From contig NZ_FMZX01000011.1 in the NCBI RefSeq assembly GCF_900101615.1, forward strand, positions 62,001 to 126,000: DNA of 64,000 nt. The letters are read 5' to 3'. Shown here piece by piece: positions 62,427 through 64,000 of the stretch (within the stretch, counting starts at the first letter, position 1; every line of letters starts with the position of its first letter). Under the pieces are notes generated by a model. The model was not told where the DNA came from, made no database searches, and saw only the letters and a list, made by a program, of their open reading frames with translations. Origin of the DNA: Belnapia rosea. GTDB taxonomy: Bacteria; Pseudomonadota; Alphaproteobacteria; Acetobacterales; Acetobacteraceae. A program made the position numbers and the translations under genes.

Positions 62427-62598
62427 GGCGTTCTCCCTCGTCGGATGGGTCCTCAGTGATCTCTCCAGTATTCGATGCGGCGCGGGCCGGGCCCGGCCGG
62501 GCAGGCTATCCCTTACGCAGGCGGCATAAGGCCTGAGCCACCCGAAATGGTATCACATGGCCTCGACCGGTGGCGCCGGGAGGCGCCGGGCGACGAGG

Positions 62599-62626
62599 TT
62601 GCCAGGACCGGCCTTCCCGATTAAAC
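62599..62626 (+). promoter_or_regulatory. Possible promoter for efp
   Basis: TTGCCA and TTAAAC are separated by 16 bases in the 286-base region between the duplicated membrane protein gene and efp, about 90 bases upstream of the efp ATG. The rest of that region is GC-rich, with a tandem GGCGCCGGG repeat (62572-62590), and has no gene. This is a pattern match only. Confidence 0.35.
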
Positions 62627-62712
62627 CCCGGCCAGCACCGTGCTGCCCCGGCGCCCGGCCCCGCCGGAGCGCCGCTGCTCATTCCGCCCTTTCAGACGTC
62701 AGGTCCCGCCCC

Positions 62713-63282
62713 ATGGCAAAGATGCAAGCCAACCAGATGCGTGCCGGCATGGTCATCGAGTTCGAAGGCCAGCGCTACACCATCCTCAAGCAGAACATCA
62801 TGATCCCGGGCAAGGGCAACGCGATCATCCAGGTCGACATGCGCAACATCAAGACCGGCGCGAAGAAGGACCAGCGCTGGCGCACCGCCGACACCGTCGA
62901 GCGGCTGATGACCGAGGACAAGGAGTTCACCTACTCCTACGCCGAGGGCGACACGCTGATCCTGATGGATCCCGAGACCTATGAGCAGACCACGGTGTCG
63001 AAGGACATCCTCGGCGACCGGCTGCCCTTCCTGGTCGAGAACATGACCGTCGGCGTCCGCCTCATCGAGGGCGAGCCGGTGGCGATGACCCTGCCGCCGC
63101 AGGTGACGCTCGAGGTGGTCGAGGCTGATCCGGTGGTGAAGGGGCAGACCGCCGCCTCCTCCTACAAGCCGGCCATGCTGTCGAACGGCGTGAAGACCAT
63201 GGTGCCGCCCTTCGTCACCACCGGCGAGAAGATCGTCGTGAGCACCGAAGACGCGTCCTACGTGGAACGCGCCAAGGGCTAA
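62713..63282 (+). CDS. efp: Translation elongation factor P
   Basis: A 189-residue three-domain EF-P, starting MAKMQANQMRAGMVIEFEG. The modification loop reads PGKG with Lys34, the residue beta-lysylated by EpmA, so the substrate residue is retained. Further landmarks are the domain II DRLPFLVENMTVGVRLIEGE and domain III LEVVEADPVVKGQTAASSYKPA. EF-P relieves ribosome stalling at polyproline; this proteome is very rich in Pro runs. The frame is open upstream but family alignment and length fix the start at 62713. Confidence 0.96.
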   Translation: MAKMQANQMRAGMVIEFEGQRYTILKQNIMIPGKGNAIIQVDMRNIKTGAKKDQRWRTADTVERLMTEDKEFTYSYAEGDTLILMDPETYEQTTVSKDILGDRLPFLVENMTVGVRLIEGEPVAMTLPPQVTLEVVEADPVVKGQTAASSYKPAMLSNGVKTMVPPFVTTGEKIVVSTEDASYVERAKG

Positions 63283-63297
63283 GGGAAGGACAGGATC

Positions 63298-64000
63298 TTG
63301 GCTTCACCCTCCGCCCGTCTCTCGCCCGCACTCAATGTCGTCGTCTCGGCGGTGCAGAAGGCCGGGCGGCGGCTGCTGCGCGACTTCGCCGAGGTCGAGC
63401 AGTTGCAGGTCTCCTCGAAGGGGCCGGGTGATTTCGTCTCCCAGGCCGATCTCCGGGCCGAGGAGCAGCTCCGCCAGGATCTCGGCCGCGCCCGACCGAA
63501 TTTCGCCTTCCTGATGGAGGAAAGCGGCACGCATGGCGCCGAGGATTGGGAATGGCGCTGGGTGGTTGATCCGCTCGACGGCACCAGCAACTTCCTCCAT
63601 GGCATCCCGCATTGGGCGATCAGCGTCGGGATCGAGAAGCGGCTGGAGAACGGGCGGAGCGAGGTCGTCGCCGGCGTCATCTACAACCCGGCCGCCAATG
63701 AGATATTCTGGGCGGAAAAGGGCGTTGGCGCCTTCCTCAACGACAGGCGGCTGCGCGTCTCCGGCCGCAAGGACATGCGGGAGGCGCTGTTCGCCACCGG
63801 CATCCCCTTCGCCGCGGCGCCGCGACGGGCCGAATTCAGCCATACCCTGGCGCGGCTGATGCCGCAGGTGGCGGGCATCCGGCGCTTCGGCGCGGCGGCG
63901 CTCGACCTCGCCTGGGTGGCCGCGGGCCGCTATGACGGGTACTGGGAGCTGAACCTCAAGAAGTGGGACATGGCGGCCGGCCTGGTGATGGTGCGCGAGG
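63298..64000 (+). CDS. suhB: Inositol monophosphatase family protein (SuhB-like), cut by window end
   Basis: A partial protein of about 234 residues, starting with TTG at 63298 after AGGGAAGGACAGG. It opens ASPSARLSPALNVVVSAVQKAG, and the metal-binding motifs are FLMEESG and WVVDPLDGTSNFLHGIPHWA, followed by GRYDGYWELNLKKWDMAAGL, which contains the third Asp ligand. SuhB/IMPase hydrolyses myo-inositol phosphates and in enterobacteria also acts in rRNA transcription. It is 15 bases downstream of efp and probably co-transcribed. The last ~30 residues lie outside the window. Confidence 0.92.
   Translation, partial: MASPSARLSPALNVVVSAVQKAGRRLLRDFAEVEQLQVSSKGPGDFVSQADLRAEEQLRQDLGRARPNFAFLMEESGTHGAEDWEWRWVVDPLDGTSNFLHGIPHWAISVGIEKRLENGRSEVVAGVIYNPAANEIFWAEKGVGAFLNDRRLRVSGRKDMREALFATGIPFAAAPRRAEFSHTLARLMPQVAGIRRFGAAALDLAWVAAGRYDGYWELNLKKWDMAAGLVMVRE

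Overview
This is a very GC-rich window with dense, mostly tail-overlapping genes. It reads as chromosome from an alphaproteobacterium, most likely Acetobacteraceae (Roseomonas-like). That rests on gene order: the imp-type type VI secretion operon with two TssC genes and no TssJ, zapA / putative 6S RNA / 5-formyl-THF cyclo-ligase / YmdB-type phosphoesterase, and a class I aldolase next to thiE. The genus cannot be fixed from sequence reading alone. No tRNA, rRNA, insertion sequence, prophage or CRISPR array was seen.

Region 1 (1-27259) is a type VI secretion (T6SS) locus. A rightward block tssK(partial)-tssL-tssM-tagF-pppA is followed by a leftward block clpV-hcp-hcp. A second rightward block is tssA-tssB-tssC-tssC2-tagJ-tssE-tssF-tssG, followed by two OmpA-type periplasmic proteins and a membrane-anchored HEIGH zincin. 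Facing these is a leftward pair: a lipoprotein-like TPR-CHAT putative protease and a transmembrane Ser/Thr kinase with a C-terminal extracytoplasmic domain. PppA (PP2C phosphatase), TagF and the kinase look like a post-translational control module. The CHAT protein and zincin are the least explained parts. A 4-copy, 38-bp-period palindrome array separates tssC from tssC2. No VgrG, PAAR or recognisable effector lies in the window.

Region 2 (27500-38630) is a mixed accessory and metabolic stretch: a solitary Phd-like antitoxin, a Uup-type ABC-F ATPase, a small membrane protein, an EEP-family phosphatase, an alpha/beta hydrolase, a racemase-fold protein and a TauD-fold protein that both appear to lack catalytic residues, a zinc alcohol dehydrogenase, a Bug/TctC solute receptor, a cupin/SnoaL-like pair, a metallo-beta-lactamase-fold hydrolase and an EamA transporter.

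Region 3 (38700-44235) is the urea ABC transporter operon urtABCDE, preceded by a well-spaced sigma-54 promoter match that fits nitrogen control. No urease genes are present here.

Region 4 (44221-52460) holds a persulfide-dioxygenase-like hydrolase, a GNAT acetyltransferase, an amidase, ferredoxin-NADP reductase, a metabolite:H+ symporter with a large insertion, propionyl-CoA synthetase and a small helical protein.

Region 5 (52750-64000) is mainly housekeeping: YmdB-like phosphoesterase, 5-FCL, candidate 6S RNA, ZapA, class I aldolase, ThiE (apparently with a CTG start and an intrinsic terminator hairpin inside its first codons), VOC protein, PhzF, FkbM methyltransferase, a DUF2171 protein, and an EF-P beta-lysylation cluster (epmA, epmB, efp) with an internally duplicated membrane protein. 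It ends in an inositol-monophosphatase-family gene cut by the window edge.
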